From: CAVQZC01 sp963718315
GTDB lineage: Bacteria; Actinomycetota; Thermoleophilia; Gaiellales; JAICJC01
NCBI GenBank assembly: GCA_963718315.1
Contig: CAVQZC010000012.1
Span: forward strand, 62,001 to 126,000
DNA length: 64,000 nt
Reading direction: 5' to 3'
How positions within the stretch are numbered: the stretch's first letter is position 1; every line of letters starts with the position of its first letter. A model generated the notes under the pieces. The model worked only from the letters and a program-made list of their open reading frames with translations. It had not been told where the DNA came from and searched no databases. Of this stretch, positions 32,854 to 42,719 are shown one piece after another. The position numbers were made by a program, and so were the translations under genes.

Positions 32854-33465
32854 ATGACACTGTTCCGCTCCAACGTCGACCGCAAGGCCCGCGAGGCCGG
32901 TGTCGATCCAGCCCGGATCCCGCCCGGGCAGTACTACACCGACAAGTGGCCGGTGCTGCACGCCGGTGGGGTGCCGAAGGTCGACGTCCCAACCTGGGAT
33001 CTGCGGGTGTTCGGACTGGTCAAGCATCCGATCCGGCTCTCCTACGAGGAGCTCACCGCGATCGAGATGCGTGAGCAGCAGTCGGACATCCACTGCGTGA
33101 CGCGCTGGACGAAGCTGGACATGCCCTGGAAGGGCGTACCCGCGCGGACGCTGATCGAGCAGGCCGAGCCGCTCGACAGCGTCCGGTTCGTGATCGCCCA
33201 CGCGGAGAACGGCTACACCTCGAACCTGCCGCTGGAGGCGCTGCTGGACGACGACGCACTGGTCGCCGTCGAGGCCGAGGGAGCGCCGTTGACCGCGGAG
33301 CACGGCGGCCCCGTCCGGCTGGTCGTCCCTTCGCGCTACTTCTGGAAGAGCGCGAAGTGGCTTCGCGGGCTGGAGCTGAGCGACGTCGACAAGCCCGGTT
33401 TCTGGGAGGGCTACGGCTACCACAACGAGGGTGACCCCTGGCGCGAGGAGCGCTACGGCTTCTGA
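32854..33465 (+). CDS. Sulfite-oxidase-like molybdopterin oxidoreductase
   Basis: 203 residues. It consists of the Moco-binding domain only: WDLRVFGLVKHPIRLSYEELTAIE, then DIHCVTRWTKLDMPWKGV with Cys81 as the molybdenum ligand, HAENGYTSNLPLEALLD, and PSRYFWKSAKWLRGLELSD. The C-terminal dimerisation domain of true sulfite oxidases is missing, as in the YuiH/'sulfite oxidase-like' small family. There is no Tat signal, so it is probably cytoplasmic. The natural substrate is unknown. It is divergent from ygfZ. Confidence 0.87.
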   Translation: MTLFRSNVDRKAREAGVDPARIPPGQYYTDKWPVLHAGGVPKVDVPTWDLRVFGLVKHPIRLSYEELTAIEMREQQSDIHCVTRWTKLDMPWKGVPARTLIEQAEPLDSVRFVIAHAENGYTSNLPLEALLDDDALVAVEAEGAPLTAEHGGPVRLVVPSRYFWKSAKWLRGLELSDVDKPGFWEGYGYHNEGDPWREERYGF

Positions 33466-34562
33466 GCGCTGAACTGTTCTGTTCGCGGCTGGCCGAGCTG
33501 GTCAACATCGACTCGCCGTCCCGCGGCACCGAGCAGGAACAGGTGGCCGAGCGAATCGCCGGGTGGCTGGAGCCCGCCGGCTTCGACCGCCGCTGGGTTG
33601 CCGAGCCCGACAACCCCGCTCGGAGCATGGTGCTCTCCCGGCGCGGAAGCGGCCACGGCAGGGTCGCGCTGCTCGGGCACACCGACACCGTGTTCGCGAT
33701 GGGCGCCGCCGCCGAGCGGCCGTTCCGGCGCGACGGCGACCGCTGCTTCGGCCCCGGCGTGGCCGACATGAAGGGCGGGCTCGTGCTCGCCGTCCACGCC
33801 CTCGAAACGTTTGCCCGGCGGCCGGGCTCGTTCGCAGAGCTGCGGCTGCTGGTCTGCGCCGACGAGGAGGTCCGCCTCCGCGCGCCCGCCGTGTGCACCG
33901 AGGCGCGGAAGGCTGACGCTGCACTGGTGTTCGAGTGCGGTCGGGCCAACGGCGACGTGGTCAGCGCCCGCAAGGGCGCGGTCTGGCGCACGCTGGAGGT
34001 CACCGGCCGCCCGGCACACGCGGGAGCAGACACCGCCCGCGGACGCAGCGCCGTCACCGCGCTGGCACACGAGGTGCTGCGCATCGAGGGTCTGGCCGCG
34101 GGCCGGCCGGAGATGACCTCGGTGATCACCACCGTGGCGGGCGGTGACGCGGCGAACACCGTCCCGGGTCACGCCCGCGGCACGATCGACATCCGCAGCA
34201 GCGACCCCTCCGACCTCTCCTACGCGGAGGCCGAGCTGGTCCGCCCCAGCCCCTACGACGACGTCTCGCTCGAGATCCTCGACCGCGGCACCTGGCCGCC
34301 GATGCCGCGTACCGGCTGGCTCGTCGAGGCAGCGCTGCGGCACGCGGCGGAGCTCGGGCTGGCCGTCGGCGAGGAGCTCTCCGGCGGCGTATCGGATGGC
34401 TGCTGGACGGGAGCCGAGGGGATCCCCACTATCGACGGCCTCGGCCCGGTGGGGGGCTCCGACCACACGCCGGACGAGTGGATCGAGATCGAGACCCTGG
34501 AGCGCCGCATCGAGCTGACCGTGCGGCTGGTCGAGACGATCACTGCCGCAGCCGGTAGATAG
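33462..34562 (+). CDS. M20-family peptidase (carboxypeptidase G2/DapE-like), probable CTG start
   Basis: About 366 residues if started at CTG 33462, which overlaps the previous stop as CTGA. The first conventional start (GTG 33543) would cut off the conserved helix LAELVNIDSPSRGTEQEQVA, which belongs to the M20 N-terminus, and no ATG/GTG/TTG lies between the upstream stop at 33432 and 33543. Motifs: LLGHTDTVF, GPGVADMKGGLVLAVHAL, VCADEEVRL and the late GGSDHTPDEW. The lid domain spans about residues 180-285. The family cleaves N-acyl amino acids or folyl-glutamate. The 3' end overlaps the convergent GT39 gene by 23 bp. Confidence 0.82.
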   Translation: MSAELFCSRLAELVNIDSPSRGTEQEQVAERIAGWLEPAGFDRRWVAEPDNPARSMVLSRRGSGHGRVALLGHTDTVFAMGAAAERPFRRDGDRCFGPGVADMKGGLVLAVHALETFARRPGSFAELRLLVCADEEVRLRAPAVCTEARKADAALVFECGRANGDVVSARKGAVWRTLEVTGRPAHAGADTARGRSAVTALAHEVLRIEGLAAGRPEMTSVITTVAGGDAANTVPGHARGTIDIRSSDPSDLSYAEAELVRPSPYDDVSLEILDRGTWPPMPRTGWLVEAALRHAAELGLAVGEELSGGVSDGCWTGAEGIPTIDGLGPVGGSDHTPDEWIEIETLERRIELTVRLVETITAAAGR

Positions 34563-35957
34563 GGATTCCGCTGACCGTCGTAACCCGCTGATAGCGGCGC
34601 GCGAGCAGCCTGCCGGTCAGGCCGGAGCGGTCGAGATCGCCGGCCGGCTGCTCCCCGACGATCAGGACGGGCGGATCCGGCCCGGCCAGCACCTTGCGGA
34701 CACCGGCCAGGGCGCCCGGAATGGCCTGGATATTGCGGTACCACAGGTAGCGAACAGCCGGCCTGCGGTCGCTCAGGTAGTAGACATTGGCGGCCGCCCA
34801 CATCACGAAGATCCGCTGGCCGGGCCGCGTGTGGGAACGGATGTAGGCGATCACCGGCCCGTCATGCTGCAGGTGGCCGTCGCCGGGAAAGACCGCGCGG
34901 GCCTGGGCGACCGGGCTGTCGAACCAGAGCGGCACCGTGAAGTACGCGGCCCAGAGAGCGAGCCCGACCGCGGCGCCGGCAACCAGTCCCGAACGACGCT
35001 CGATCGCGCGCGCGGCGCCCCATCCGGCCAGGATCGCCAGCGGCGGCCCGAGCTGGATGTAGTAGTGGTTGTGGAAGTTGCCGCCACCCAGGACGCCGAG
35101 GGTCGCGGCGCCCAGCCACAGGCGGGCGAGCAGCGGGCTCGTTCGCCAGCCGTATGCCGCCAGCAGGAAGAGCGGGGCATCGGCCTTGAGGACCGGCACC
35201 ACCGACTCCCGGAACTGGTGCCAGCGCTCGCCGATCGAGCCTGACAGGATCGAGTCGCCCTGGCCGCGGTAGGTGACCATCGCGTACCACCAGTTCCCCT
35301 GGTCGGAGGCAGACAGGAAGCCGACCAGCACGGGGACTGCCGCGGTGGCCACGATCACAGCGGCAGGGATCAGTCCGCGGCTGCGGCGGGTAAGGAGCAG
35401 GAACGCGACCGCCGCCAGCCCGGCGTCGAACCCCGACTGCTTGATCATCACCGCACACCCGGTCAGCAGCCCGCAGGCGACCAGCCAGGGCCAGGCGTCG
35501 TGCCGCAGGTAGAGCAGAAACGCGATCAGGGAGAGCACCGCTACCAGCGAAGCCAGCAACTCACCTGAGAAGGTAAACGACTCGATGAACGGCGAGGCGC
35601 CGACAGTTGCCAGGAGCAGTCCGGCGATGGTTGCCGGTATCCTGCCCGCCAGCCGAGCGCAGACGACCATCGTGGCCACCACCACACCGGCTGCGGCAAC
35701 GGCCGCCGCGACGTGAAACGCGACGGCCGACCCTCCATCCACATGCAGGATCGCCCGAAAGATCAGCAGCAGCCCCTGGGGGCGATCGACCCAGGCGCCC
35801 CCGTAGAGGGACGCGCCGGCGCTCCACAGCCTGGCGACCTCCGCGTATCCACCCTCGTCGGCGGTCAGGGGGGCGTGCAGGAAGGGCAGCCGGACAGCGA
35901 CGGCCAGCAGGGCAGCAAGCGCCGCCGCCCAGAGTGGGGGCCACCACGTGCCGACAT
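34540..35957 (-). CDS. GT39/ArnT-like membrane glycosyltransferase (5' end uncertain)
   Basis: About 470 residues with some eleven membrane helices. The conserved acidic pair is in LPFLHAPLTADEGGYAEVARLW, followed by DRPQGLLLIFR, as in dolichyl/undecaprenyl-phosphate-sugar transferases that work outside the membrane. The C-terminal 130 residues are extracytoplasmic. No ATG, GTG or TTG is in frame near the expected N-terminus (...TWWPPLWAAAL). ATG at 35957 is one frame off. A single missing base at 35951-35954 would place it in frame and also repair the divergent gene. It probably glycosylates a lipid, protein or polymer on the cell surface. Confidence 0.8.
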
Positions 35958-36828
35958 CGACGCCGCCACCTGGTTCCTGGCGGGCGTCGCGTTCGTGATC
36001 GCCCTGACTGCGCAGGTGCTCACGTTCGGGGTCTCGCTGACTCCCGACCGCTACATCCTGGTGCTGCTCGCCCCGGCCCTGGTGATCGGCCGCGGCCGCC
36101 GGTTCATGCTCGATTTCGTTCCCTTCGTGCTGTTGATCGTCTGGTACGAGGAGTGTCGCGGAATCGCCCACATCGTGCACTCAGCGCCGTACTACCTGCC
36201 GCAGCTCGACGCCGAGAAGTTCCTGTTCTTTGGCCACGTCCCCACCGTCGTCCTCCAGAACTGGCTCTGGACGGGCCATCTGGAGTGGTACGACCAGGTC
36301 CTCTCGGCGGCGCTGCACATCCACTTCATCGTGCCGCCCACCCTCGCCTTCTGCCTGTGGCTGAAGCGGCGGGCGCTGTTCTACCGCTTCGCCGCCACGC
36401 TTCTGGTGCTCAGCTACACAGGAGCGCTCACGTTCGCCCTGTTCCCGGCGGCGCCGCCCTGGGCAGCGGCCCAGGCGGGGCTGATTCCTGCGCTGGCGAG
36501 CCCGGCCGGCGTGCAGCAGGCATCGTCGCCGCTGCCGACGGACGCCGGCCCGCTCTACCACCTGGTTGACGGCAACAGCTACGCCGCGATCCCGTCGCTG
36601 CACGGCGGCTACTCGTTCCTGATCTTCCTGTTCATCGCCACCCTGGTGTGGAACACTCGCTGGCGATGGACGGCGTACGTGGCGTTCCTCTACCCGGTGA
36701 TTCAATGCTTCGCCGCCGTGTACACGGCAAACCACTACGTGGTCGACCTCCTGATCGGCTTCGTGTACGCGACGGCGTCCCTGTACGGCGTGCTGTGGTT
36801 CTGGAGGCGGCAGGGCTGGCCCGAGTGA
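35948..36828 (+). CDS. PAP2-superfamily membrane phosphatase-like protein (5' end uncertain)
   Basis: About 293 residues in the intact part, beginning near DIDAATWFLAGVAFVIALTAQ. Six membrane helices are visible. The phosphatase motifs are IPSLHGGYSFLI and YTANHYVVDLLIGF, giving the His and His...Asp of the PAP2_3 (inositolphosphotransferase Aur1-like) subgroup. The obvious start GTG 35948 is one frame off, while an in-frame GTG lies at 35875, inside the divergent gene. One missing base at 35951-35954 would fix both. The stop overlaps the GTG of the PIG-V gene. Likely role: dephosphorylating or transferring a lipid head group. Confidence 0.82.
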
Positions 36829-37922
36829 GAGCCGGGCTGCGGGCGTACCGCTATCCCCTCACAGTCTGGGCGGCCAGCCGGATCGCGGTCTACCTGCTGA
36901 TCGCCATGCAGGGCTGGACGAACCGGACGCCGCGCGGCTCCGGCGTGACCTACCACGCGTTCTTCTCGTCGCTGGGGGACTGGGACGCCGTCTGGTACCG
37001 CTGGATCGCCCAGTTCTGGTACGACCCCTCCGTCGGCCATGGCAACACGGCCGCGTTCTTCCCCCTCTACCCGGCCACATGGTGGACGCTGTCCTGGCTG
37101 CCCGGGCCGCTGACGCTGTGGGGGACAGTGCTGTCGTCGCTGTTCTTCGCGGCCGCGCTGTGCCTGCTCTACCGGATGACGCTGGGCCGCTACGACGAGG
37201 CGATGGCTCGCCGCACGGTGCTCTACCTCGCCATCTTCCCGCTCAGCTTCGTCTTCTCGCTCCCCTACGCCGAGAGCCTGTTCCTGCTCTGCGCCCTGGG
37301 CTGCTTCGCCCTCACCTGGCACGGGCACCGCTGGTGGGGCGCTGCGTCCGGCGCGCTGGCCGTGCTCGCCCGGCCGGTCGGCATCGCCCTGATTCCGGCA
37401 CTGGCCTGGCGGACGTGGAAGCAGGATCGCTGGCGCTGGCAATCCTATCTCCCGATCCTGCTGCTGCCGGCTGCCGAGCTGGCCTTCTTCGGGTTCCTGT
37501 GGTGGCGTACGGGCGACTCGCGGGCGCTCTTCCATGCCCAGGTGCGCGGCTGGGGCCGCGGCGCGTCGATCTTGCCGGTGGTCTTCGTCAAGGCCCTCGG
37601 CAGCGCGTTCCTCAACGGCCACCTCCGGTACCTGGTCCACGCGGCATTCACCGTGCTGTGGTGCGGCCTGTTCTACAAGGCGTGGAAGATGAAGATCCCC
37701 GGCGAGTACCTGGTCTACTGCGCCGCGCTGGTGATCCTGCCGACCACCGGCGGGCTGCTGGTGTCGATCGGCCGGTTCGGCATGGTCGGGTTCCCGTTCT
37801 TCTGGGCGCTCGCCGACCTCGGCGGCAGCGAGCGGGTCGACACGCTGGTGAAGACGGTCTCTCCGATGCTGCTGGCAGCGCTCATCTTCATCACCTTCGG
37901 GCCCCGTACGTTCACCCCGTAG
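36825..37922 (+). CDS. PIG-V-type mannosyltransferase-like membrane protein
   Basis: 365 residues from GTG 36825, which overlaps the PAP2 stop (GTGA). About nine membrane helices. Conserved landmarks are LGDWDAVWYRWIAQFWY, where WD precedes a catalytic acidic residue, then AAFFPLYP and FPLSFVFSLPYAESLFLL, the PIG-V/GPI-mannosyltransferase-like signature. Bacterial members are thought to add mannose from polyprenyl-phosphate to envelope glycolipids. It forms an operon with the PAP2 gene. An independent small RNA gene begins just after it. Confidence 0.87.
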   Translation: MRAGLRAYRYPLTVWAASRIAVYLLIAMQGWTNRTPRGSGVTYHAFFSSLGDWDAVWYRWIAQFWYDPSVGHGNTAAFFPLYPATWWTLSWLPGPLTLWGTVLSSLFFAAALCLLYRMTLGRYDEAMARRTVLYLAIFPLSFVFSLPYAESLFLLCALGCFALTWHGHRWWGAASGALAVLARPVGIALIPALAWRTWKQDRWRWQSYLPILLLPAAELAFFGFLWWRTGDSRALFHAQVRGWGRGASILPVVFVKALGSAFLNGHLRYLVHAAFTVLWCGLFYKAWKMKIPGEYLVYCAALVILPTTGGLLVSIGRFGMVGFPFFWALADLGGSERVDTLVKTVSPMLLAALIFITFGPRTFTP

Positions 37923-37948
37923 ATACCCCGTGGGGAACCGGTGTCAGC

Positions 37949-37976
37949 TTGACAGAATACGCGAGCCTCGTACCCT
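37949..37976 (+). promoter_or_regulatory. Promoter of the candidate small RNA
   Basis: TTGACA (37949-37954) and TACCCT (37971-37976) with a 16-bp spacer. Predicted start is near 37983. Confidence 0.55.
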
Positions 37977-37982
37977 GTACTC

Positions 37983-38094
37983 AAGTGTTCTGGCGCGGAT
38001 GGGGGAACACGCGGTGCATTGACGGGAGGATCGCTGCGGCGGGCCTCCCGTCGCCGCTTAAACACGAAGGGCCCGGCGGTGCCGGGCCCTTCGT
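37983..38094 (+). ncRNA. Candidate structured small RNA of about 110 nt
   Basis: A consensus-like promoter precedes, and a strong terminator ends, a region with no ORF. Three stems are visible: GTGTTC/GAACAC (37985-37990 with 38005-38010), GACGGGAGG/CCTCCCGTC (38021-38029 with 38044-38052), and the terminator (38064-38094). It does not carry the conserved parts of SRP RNA, 6S RNA, tmRNA or RNase P. It lies between an envelope gene and groEL. Class unknown. Confidence 0.5.
38064..38094. terminator. Bidirectional intrinsic terminator
   Basis: A 14-bp perfect stem (ACGAAGGGCCCGGC with its complement) closes a GGT loop. TTGTCTG follows on the plus strand. On the minus strand it ends groEL, 27 bp after the stop codon. 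Confidence 0.8.
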
Positions 38095-38120
38095 TGTCTG
38101 TGCCGTAGGGCGTCTCCGCC

Positions 38121-39740
<1,620 letters not shown>

Positions 39741-39748
39741 TCGCTCTC

Positions 39749-40057
39749 CTACGCCTTTGCCTTGACCTTGGAGGTGGCGACCTTGGCCAGGATGTCGGAC
39801 TCGCGGAGGATCAGATACTCCTCGCCGCCGACCTTGACCTCGGTGCCGCCGTACTTGGAATAGATGACCTCGTCGCCCTTCTTCACGTCGAGCGGGACGA
39901 GCTTGCCGTCCTCGTAGCGGCCGGGGCCGACCTCGAGGACGTTGCCGCGCTGCGGCTTCTCCTTCGCCGTATCCGGCAGGACGATGCCGCTGACCGTGGT
40001 CTCTTCCTCGTCGAGGACAGAGACGATCACGCGGTCGCCCAGAGGCTTCAGATCCAT
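39749..40057 (-). CDS. groES: Co-chaperonin GroES (10 kDa)
   Basis: 102 residues from ATG 40057 with GGAGG 6 nt upstream. MDLKPLGDRVIVSVLDEEETTVSGIVLPD contains the mobile loop that contacts GroEL, and the roof residues follow in the RGNVLEVGPGRYEDGK region. Length is typical. It precedes groEL in the operon, as is standard. Expression is expected to be repressed by HrcA at the two CIRCE elements upstream; hrcA itself is not in the window. Confidence 0.97.
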   Translation of the reverse strand: MDLKPLGDRVIVSVLDEEETTVSGIVLPDTAKEKPQRGNVLEVGPGRYEDGKLVPLDVKKGDEVIYSKYGGTEVKVGGEEYLILRESDILAKVATSKVKAKA

Positions 40058-40090
40058 GCTACCTCCGTTAGGTGTTCTAGACCCTTGCTG

Positions 40091-40117
40091 TTGGCACTCG
40101 CAGAGGTGGAGTGCCAG
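40091..40117. promoter_or_regulatory. CIRCE element 1 (groESL operator)
   Basis: TTGGCACTC (40091-40099), a 9-bp spacer, and GAGTGCCAG (40109-40117). It lies just downstream of the -10 box, overlapping the expected transcription start. HrcA binding site by family knowledge. Confidence 0.92.
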
Positions 40118-40122
40118 CGGCC

Positions 40123-40150
40123 ATCATAGCAGTCAGCGGAGGTGCGTCAA
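40123..40150 (-). promoter_or_regulatory. groESL sigma-70 promoter
   Basis: On the minus strand TTGACG (40145-40150) and TATGAT (40123-40128) are separated by 16 bp. CIRCE 1 lies after the -10 and CIRCE 2 just upstream of the -35. Confidence 0.85.
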
Positions 40151-41314
40151 GCTGGTTTCTTGGCACTCGGGGGGCGAGAGTGCCAGAGATCGCAGGGCGG
40201 CGAACCCGCCCAGGCTCACCACCATGGCCAGGATGTAGGAGGCCGACTCCGAGAACGCCTGGGCGACGACCGCGCCGGCTGCCGGTCCGATCATGAACCC
40301 GAGGCCCCAGCAGACATTGATGGCTCCCAGAATCACGCCCTGGGGCACCCGCTCGTGCTGGGCGCCCTCGGCAGAGAGCGGGAAGCAGACCGCATACTGG
40401 AACGCGATCGTCGGCGTCACGATGATGTAGAGCACCGAGACGACCGGTGCCGCCTGGGCGGCGGCCAGGGCGAGCATCCCGACCGCTGATCCAAGCAGCG
40501 CTGTGCGGGCGATCCGGATCCCGCCGAACCGGTTGTAGATGCGCCCGGCAATCAGGTTCGAGAGCACGCCCAGCACGCCGGCGATCCCAAGCACGATGCT
40601 GATCTGCCCGGCCGAATAGCCCTCGCCTCCGAGGTGAAGCGGCACCAGCGTCTCCATCGCCCCGGACACCACCGCGACGATCAACGTGACCAGCAGGGCC
40701 GCGGCGATCAGCTGGTTCCGGGCTGCCAGTCGGGGCAAGTCGCGAACACCGACCGCCACGTCGGCGTGGCCGCGGGCGCCGGGCTCGAAGAATGCCCATA
40801 CAGTCAACACCGCAGCGACGCCGGCGAAGATCACGAACGGCGCCCGGATCCCCAGGTGCTCACCCAACGGCCCACCGACCACCGGCCCCACCAGCGCCCC
40901 GGTGCTGCCGGCCGCCATCGCGGCGCCCAGCGCCGCCGGCCGCCGCTCCACCGGCGTCGCCTCGGTCAGCCAGGCCAGACCGGCACTCCAGGAGATGGCG
41001 GAGGAGACGCCCTGACCCATGCGCGCGACCAGCAGCGCCAGGAAGGTGTGGGAGAACCCGTAGGCCCCGGTCGAGACGGCGAGCAGCGCGATGCCGATGA
41101 TCGTCACCTGCCTGGCGCCGAACCGGTCGGCCGCGCGGCCGGCCGGCAGCCCGGCCACCAGCACCGTGCCCGAGTAGACGGCGACGACGATGCCCGCCTG
41201 TGTCGTCGACAGCCCCAGATCGCGCGCGTACGACGGCAGCAGCGGCACGATCGCGAACATCAGGAGCGCGTCCAGGAACACGATCGAGTAGATCAGGAGC
41301 GCCAGACGTCTCAC
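40133..41314 (-). CDS. MFS transporter
   Basis: 393 residues from GTG 41314 with twelve predicted helices. The loop 2-3 motif GLPAGRAADRFGARQVT is the MFS motif A (GxxxDRxGxR). The halves are joined by a loop near residue 195 (PGARGHADVAVGVRDLPR). It most resembles drug/proton exporters of the DHA1 type. The last residues (...PPECQETSLTHLR) are encoded by the second CIRCE operator, so the C-terminal tail is constrained by regulation of groES rather than by transport. It is on the same strand as groESL, 75 bp upstream. Confidence 0.88.
   Translation of the reverse strand: MRRLALLIYSIVFLDALLMFAIVPLLPSYARDLGLSTTQAGIVVAVYSGTVLVAGLPAGRAADRFGARQVTIIGIALLAVSTGAYGFSHTFLALLVARMGQGVSSAISWSAGLAWLTEATPVERRPAALGAAMAAGSTGALVGPVVGGPLGEHLGIRAPFVIFAGVAAVLTVWAFFEPGARGHADVAVGVRDLPRLAARNQLIAAALLVTLIVAVVSGAMETLVPLHLGGEGYSAGQISIVLGIAGVLGVLSNLIAGRIYNRFGGIRIARTALLGSAVGMLALAAAQAAPVVSVLYIIVTPTIAFQYAVCFPLSAEGAQHERVPQGVILGAINVCWGLGFMIGPAAGAVVAQAFSESASYILAMVVSLGGFAALRSLALSPPECQETSLTHLR
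40160..40186. promoter_or_regulatory. CIRCE element 2, inside the MFS coding sequence
   Basis: TTGGCACTC (40160-40168), a 9-bp spacer, and GAGTGCCAG (40178-40186), identical arms to CIRCE 1. It lies within the last 18 codons of the upstream MFS gene, centred 69 bp from CIRCE 1. Confidence 0.9.
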
Positions 41315-41375
41315 TCACGCAGCGTGTCAGAGTACGGCGTGCCGTGCGCCGAGAGACGAACCCAGAGGGTGCGCC

Positions 41376-41816
41376 ATGACGCCGATGAAGCGTGAGCTGT
41401 CCGCCGGCGGTGTCGTGGTGCGGCGAATGCGGGGCAGGTGGTGGATGGCGGCGATCGAGCCGACCGGGCGGCCCGGAGTGCGGGCCCTGCCCAAGGGGCT
41501 GATCGAGGAGGGCGAGCCCACCGCAGTGACCGCAGCCCGCGAGGTGCTCGAGGAAACGGGACTGGTCGCCGAGCCCGTCGCCAGGCTGGGCGACGTCCGC
41601 TACGTCTACACCCTCCACGGCGAGCGGATCTTCAAGATCGTCATCTTCCACCTGATGCGGTGGCGGAGCGGCCGCCTCGGCGACATCGCGCCCGAGATGC
41701 GCGTCGAGGTGTCCGAAACCGAATGGATCCCGCTCGACGAGCCAGAGCGCCTGACGCACAGGAGCGAACGCGGCGTTGCCCAGACGGCGCTCGATCGTGT
41801 GAAGCAAGGGTTATGA
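41376..41816 (+). CDS. NUDIX hydrolase
   Basis: 146 residues from ATG 41376 with AGAGGG upstream. The Nudix box is complete: GLIEEGEPTAVTAAREVLEE continuing TGL fits GX5EX7REUXEEXGU. LSAGGVVVRRMRGRWWMAAIEP at the N-terminus resembles the group that acts on diadenosine polyphosphates or nucleotide sugars in Actinobacteria. The PKGLIEEGE start recalls MutT1-like (Ap4A/8-oxo-dGTP) members, but those usually carry a C-terminal phosphatase domain, absent here. Confidence 0.88.
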   Translation: MTPMKRELSAGGVVVRRMRGRWWMAAIEPTGRPGVRALPKGLIEEGEPTAVTAAREVLEETGLVAEPVARLGDVRYVYTLHGERIFKIVIFHLMRWRSGRLGDIAPEMRVEVSETEWIPLDEPERLTHRSERGVAQTALDRVKQGL

Positions 41817-41817
41817 T
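41812..41817 (+). promoter_or_regulatory. -10 element, leaderless ASCH protein transcript
   Basis: TATGAT, overlapping the NUDIX stop, ends 9 nt before ATG 41827. Confidence 0.5.
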
Positions 41818-41826
41818 GGCGACTCG

Positions 41827-42174
41827 ATGTACGCCCTCAACTTCTACTCGCCGGTCGTGGCGGACCAGCTGAGACACCGCCGCAAGACCGCGACCATCAG
41901 GCTGGGGGACAAGTCAGGGAAGTACAAGAAGGGAATGGTCGTCAGCGTCCTGGCCGGCCAGCGCTTCAACGTGCGGGAGAAGATCTTCGACGCCGTCATC
42001 GACAAGGTCGAGGTGAAGCCGCTGCACGAGGTCTCGCCGCGCGAGATCCAGCACGACAACCCGGAGATCCGGCACATCGAGGAGTTCGCCCACTTCCTTG
42101 GGCAGCTCTACAACCGCACCGTGTCCGAGGACGACCTGGTGACGGTGATCCACTTCTCCGAGATCCGCGTCTGA
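41827..42174 (+). CDS. ASCH-domain protein
   Basis: 115 residues. MYALNFYSPVVADQLRHRRKTATIRLGDKSGKYKKGMVVSVLAG contains the ASCH core, a PUA-like barrel with the conserved RKTATIRLGD-type Arg/Lys loop. ASCH domains bind RNA or act as small hydrolases (for example on N4-acetylcytidine in YqfB), so an RNA-modification or nucleoside role is possible. It lies 10 bp after the NUDIX gene and 15 bp before a GNAT gene, all three on one strand. Confidence 0.82.
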   Translation: MYALNFYSPVVADQLRHRRKTATIRLGDKSGKYKKGMVVSVLAGQRFNVREKIFDAVIDKVEVKPLHEVSPREIQHDNPEIRHIEEFAHFLGQLYNRTVSEDDLVTVIHFSEIRV

Positions 42175-42189
42175 CGACCCGCCGGCGCG

Positions 42190-42690
42190 ATGGCCGACCC
42201 TGACCGCACCGTCATCGAAGCGATGCGGGCCGAGGACTGGGCGGACGTCGCCGTCATCTACCGCCAGGGTCTGGAGACCGGCGATGCCAGCTTCGAGCTA
42301 CAGGTGCCGGCGTACGAGGAGTGGGATCGCGAGCACCTGGCGACGCCGAGGCTGGTCGCCCGCGCCGGCGGCCGGCTGCTCGGCTGGGCGGCCCTGTCGC
42401 CGGTCTCGGGCCGTTGCGTCTACGGAGGGGTGGCCGAGGACAGCGTCTACGTCGACCCCACCGCCACCGGCCGCGGCGTCGGCACGGCGTTGCTGACCGA
42501 GCTGGTCGCCCAGGCGGAGCAGGCCGGGATCTGGACGATCCAGGCCGGGGTCTTTCCCGAGAACCGGGTCAGCGTCGCGCTGCACGAGCGGTGCGGCTTC
42601 CGCGTCGTCGGCGTCCGCGAGCGGCTGGGTCAGCACCACGGCCGCTGGCGCGACGTCGTGCTGCTCGAGCGGCGCAGCGAGCTCACCTAG
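42190..42690 (+). CDS. GNAT acetyltransferase, phosphinothricin acetyltransferase-like
   Basis: 166 residues. IYRQGLETGDASFELQVPAYEEWD followed by LLGWAALSPVS, EDSVYVDPTATGRGVGTALL (acetyl-CoA loop) and TIQAGVFPENRVSVALHERCGFRVVG matches the PAT/MddA subgroup. This subgroup acetylates phosphinothricin or methionine sulfoximine and related amino acid analogues. Resistance need not be the real job; methionine sulfone/sulfoximine detoxification is common. Confidence 0.86.
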   Translation: MADPDRTVIEAMRAEDWADVAVIYRQGLETGDASFELQVPAYEEWDREHLATPRLVARAGGRLLGWAALSPVSGRCVYGGVAEDSVYVDPTATGRGVGTALLTELVAQAEQAGIWTIQAGVFPENRVSVALHERCGFRVVGVRERLGQHHGRWRDVVLLERRSELT

Positions 42691-42706
42691 GGGGGCGGCG
42701 CCGACG

Positions 42707-42712
42707 TAGAGT
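42707..42712 (+). promoter_or_regulatory. -10 element, leaderless small membrane protein
   Basis: TAGAGT ends 7 nt before ATG 42720. Confidence 0.45.
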
Positions 42713-42719
42713 CCGAGTA

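Noticed and set aside
35875..35877. GTG 35875 as the real PAP2 start
   Set aside because: In frame, but it would add about 25 hydrophilic residues antisense to the GT39 N-terminus and would not explain the missing start of the divergent gene; the single-base explanation solves both.
37983..38094. SRP RNA, 6S RNA or actinobacterial 6C RNA
   Set aside because: No GGAAGCAGCC-type SRP core, no long central bubble as in 6S, and no C-rich loops as in 6C RNA.
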